From the NCBI GenBank assembly GCA_002367235.1, contig DFBC01000095.1, positions 2,233 to 8,177 on the forward strand: DNA of 5,945 nucleotides, written 5' to 3'. The position numbers and the translations under genes were made by a program. This document shows, piece after piece, positions 5,459-5,945 of the stretch; the stretch's first letter is position 1, and each line of letters opens with the position of its first letter. The DNA is from Cellvibrionales bacterium UBA3090 (GTDB lineage: Bacteria; Pseudomonadota; Gammaproteobacteria; Pseudomonadales; Porticoccaceae). The notes beneath the pieces are model-generated. The model was not told the DNA's origin. It did not search any database and was given only the letters and a program-made list of their open reading frames with translations.

Positions 5459-5588
5459 CGGACGAAGTCCAACAACACAGCGACCCGTCAACAAATAATC
5501 ATTACACCCGCAGCCCTATTTTTAACAGGCAAAAAAATACAAAAGAGCCAATATCGTAACAAGCTCTTCAGCTAATTAAATTGTCGCG
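5459..5588. other. Spacer between convergent genes
   Basis: Apart from the two terminators facing each other, I see no gene or repeat here. The stretch is AT-rich toward 5510-5580, as expected for a terminator region. Confidence 0.5.
5531..5568 (-). terminator. Probable intrinsic terminator of the small membrane protein gene
   Basis: Read on the minus strand, AAGAGC (5568-5563) and GCTCTT (5548-5543) form a 6-bp stem with a 14-base loop, followed by TTGTATTTTTTT (5542-5531). It starts 20 bases after the stop of the minus-strand gene. The stem is short and the loop long, but the T-tract is good. Confidence 0.5.
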
Positions 5589-5906
5589 CTATTCTGGATT
5601 GACCGGTTGACGACAACCCAGACAACGAACAAAAGTAGTTTTTGCCGGCCCAACAACCAGTGCACTGGCCGCTTCATCCGCGTTACCGCCCGCGAGTGAA
5701 AATGGCAAAGTAGCCACAAACAAGCCAGTCCCAGCGACCGTCAGCACAAGCATTAGAGGACGAACCACCAAAGCATCGGCAACCATTTCACCAGTACTCG
5801 GTGCTTCATCAGACACTGCGGCAAAACTAACGGATGGAACCAATAACGACGCCACCATCAATGTCGCCATCAATCCACGTGAAATACTATCAAAGACCCA
5901 TTTCAT
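5589..5906 (-). CDS. Small exported or membrane protein of unknown function
   Basis: The 105-residue product has an N-terminal hydrophobic segment (about 12-29) ending in VSFAA, which can be a signal peptide cut after A29 or A30, or a first membrane helix. A second hydrophobic segment spans about residues 47-72 (VVRPLMLVLTVAGTGLFVAT, then LPFSLAGG) and looks like one transmembrane helix. The tail has VVGPAKTTFVR, then C95-L-G-C98. The pattern VVRPL...GTGLFV..LPFSL.GGN.DEA...LVVGPA..TF.R.LG recalls short gammaproteobacterial proteins often automatically labelled 'multidrug transporter'; such a small protein cannot be a transporter on that evidence. AGGGA lies 9 bases before the ATG. Its promoter would lie at or beyond the right edge (TATAGG at 5942-5937 is a possible -10). 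It converges with the YeeN-type gene. Confidence 0.75.
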   Translation of the reverse strand: MKWVFDSISRGLMATLMVASLLVPSVSFAAVSDEAPSTGEMVADALVVRPLMLVLTVAGTGLFVATLPFSLAGGNADEAASALVVGPAKTTFVRCLGCRQPVNPE

Positions 5907-5945
5907 AAACTTACATCCCTTTTATTTTTCATGAACCTATAGAAT

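Noticed and set aside
1..5945. Mobile element, phage island, CRISPR array or defence system
   Set aside because: No transposase, integrase, long terminal inverted repeats, regularly spaced repeats or defence-type domains are visible; the genes are mainly housekeeping.

Overview
The window looks like core chromosome of a gammaproteobacterium. The recognisable genes (dnaX, ttcA, a YcbL-type metallohydrolase and a YeeN-type YebC protein) all read like close relatives of Escherichia coli or Pseudomonas proteins. The moderate base composition, the dimeric dUTPase and the two small exported proteins would suit a marine member of the class, but the exact lineage is an inference. I see no transposase, integrase, phage gene, CRISPR array, tRNA or rRNA.

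Layout. Positions 1-3397 hold four genes, all on the minus strand and read from right to left: an MBL-fold hydrolase (3397-2744), a MazG-fold dimeric dUTPase (2677-2063), ttcA (1928-1065) and the N-terminal 330 codons of dnaX (992 to beyond the left edge). The gaps are 66, 134 and 72 bases. No strong terminator lies between them, so read-through is possible, but dnaX and the hydrolase each have a plausible promoter of their own. Positions 3398-3756 are a divergent intergenic region with a perfect 19-bp palindrome and other small repeats. From there a single gene for a secreted protein of unknown function (3757-4323) runs on the plus strand and ends at a hairpin terminator. After 250 gene-free bases comes the YeeN-type gene (4635-5354), closed by a very strong, bidirectional hairpin terminator. 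A small membrane or exported protein (5906-5589, minus strand) converges on it and has its own weaker terminator.

Functionally this is mostly housekeeping: replication clamp loading (DnaX), control of the dUTP pool (dUTPase), tRNA 2-thiolation (TtcA), probable glyoxalase-II-like thioester hydrolysis, and a ribosome-associated YebC-family factor. I do not see a new multi-gene system. The least explained parts are the regulatory architecture at 3600-3690, the two uncharacterised exported proteins, and a DnaA-box-like site inside the putative dnaX promoter.
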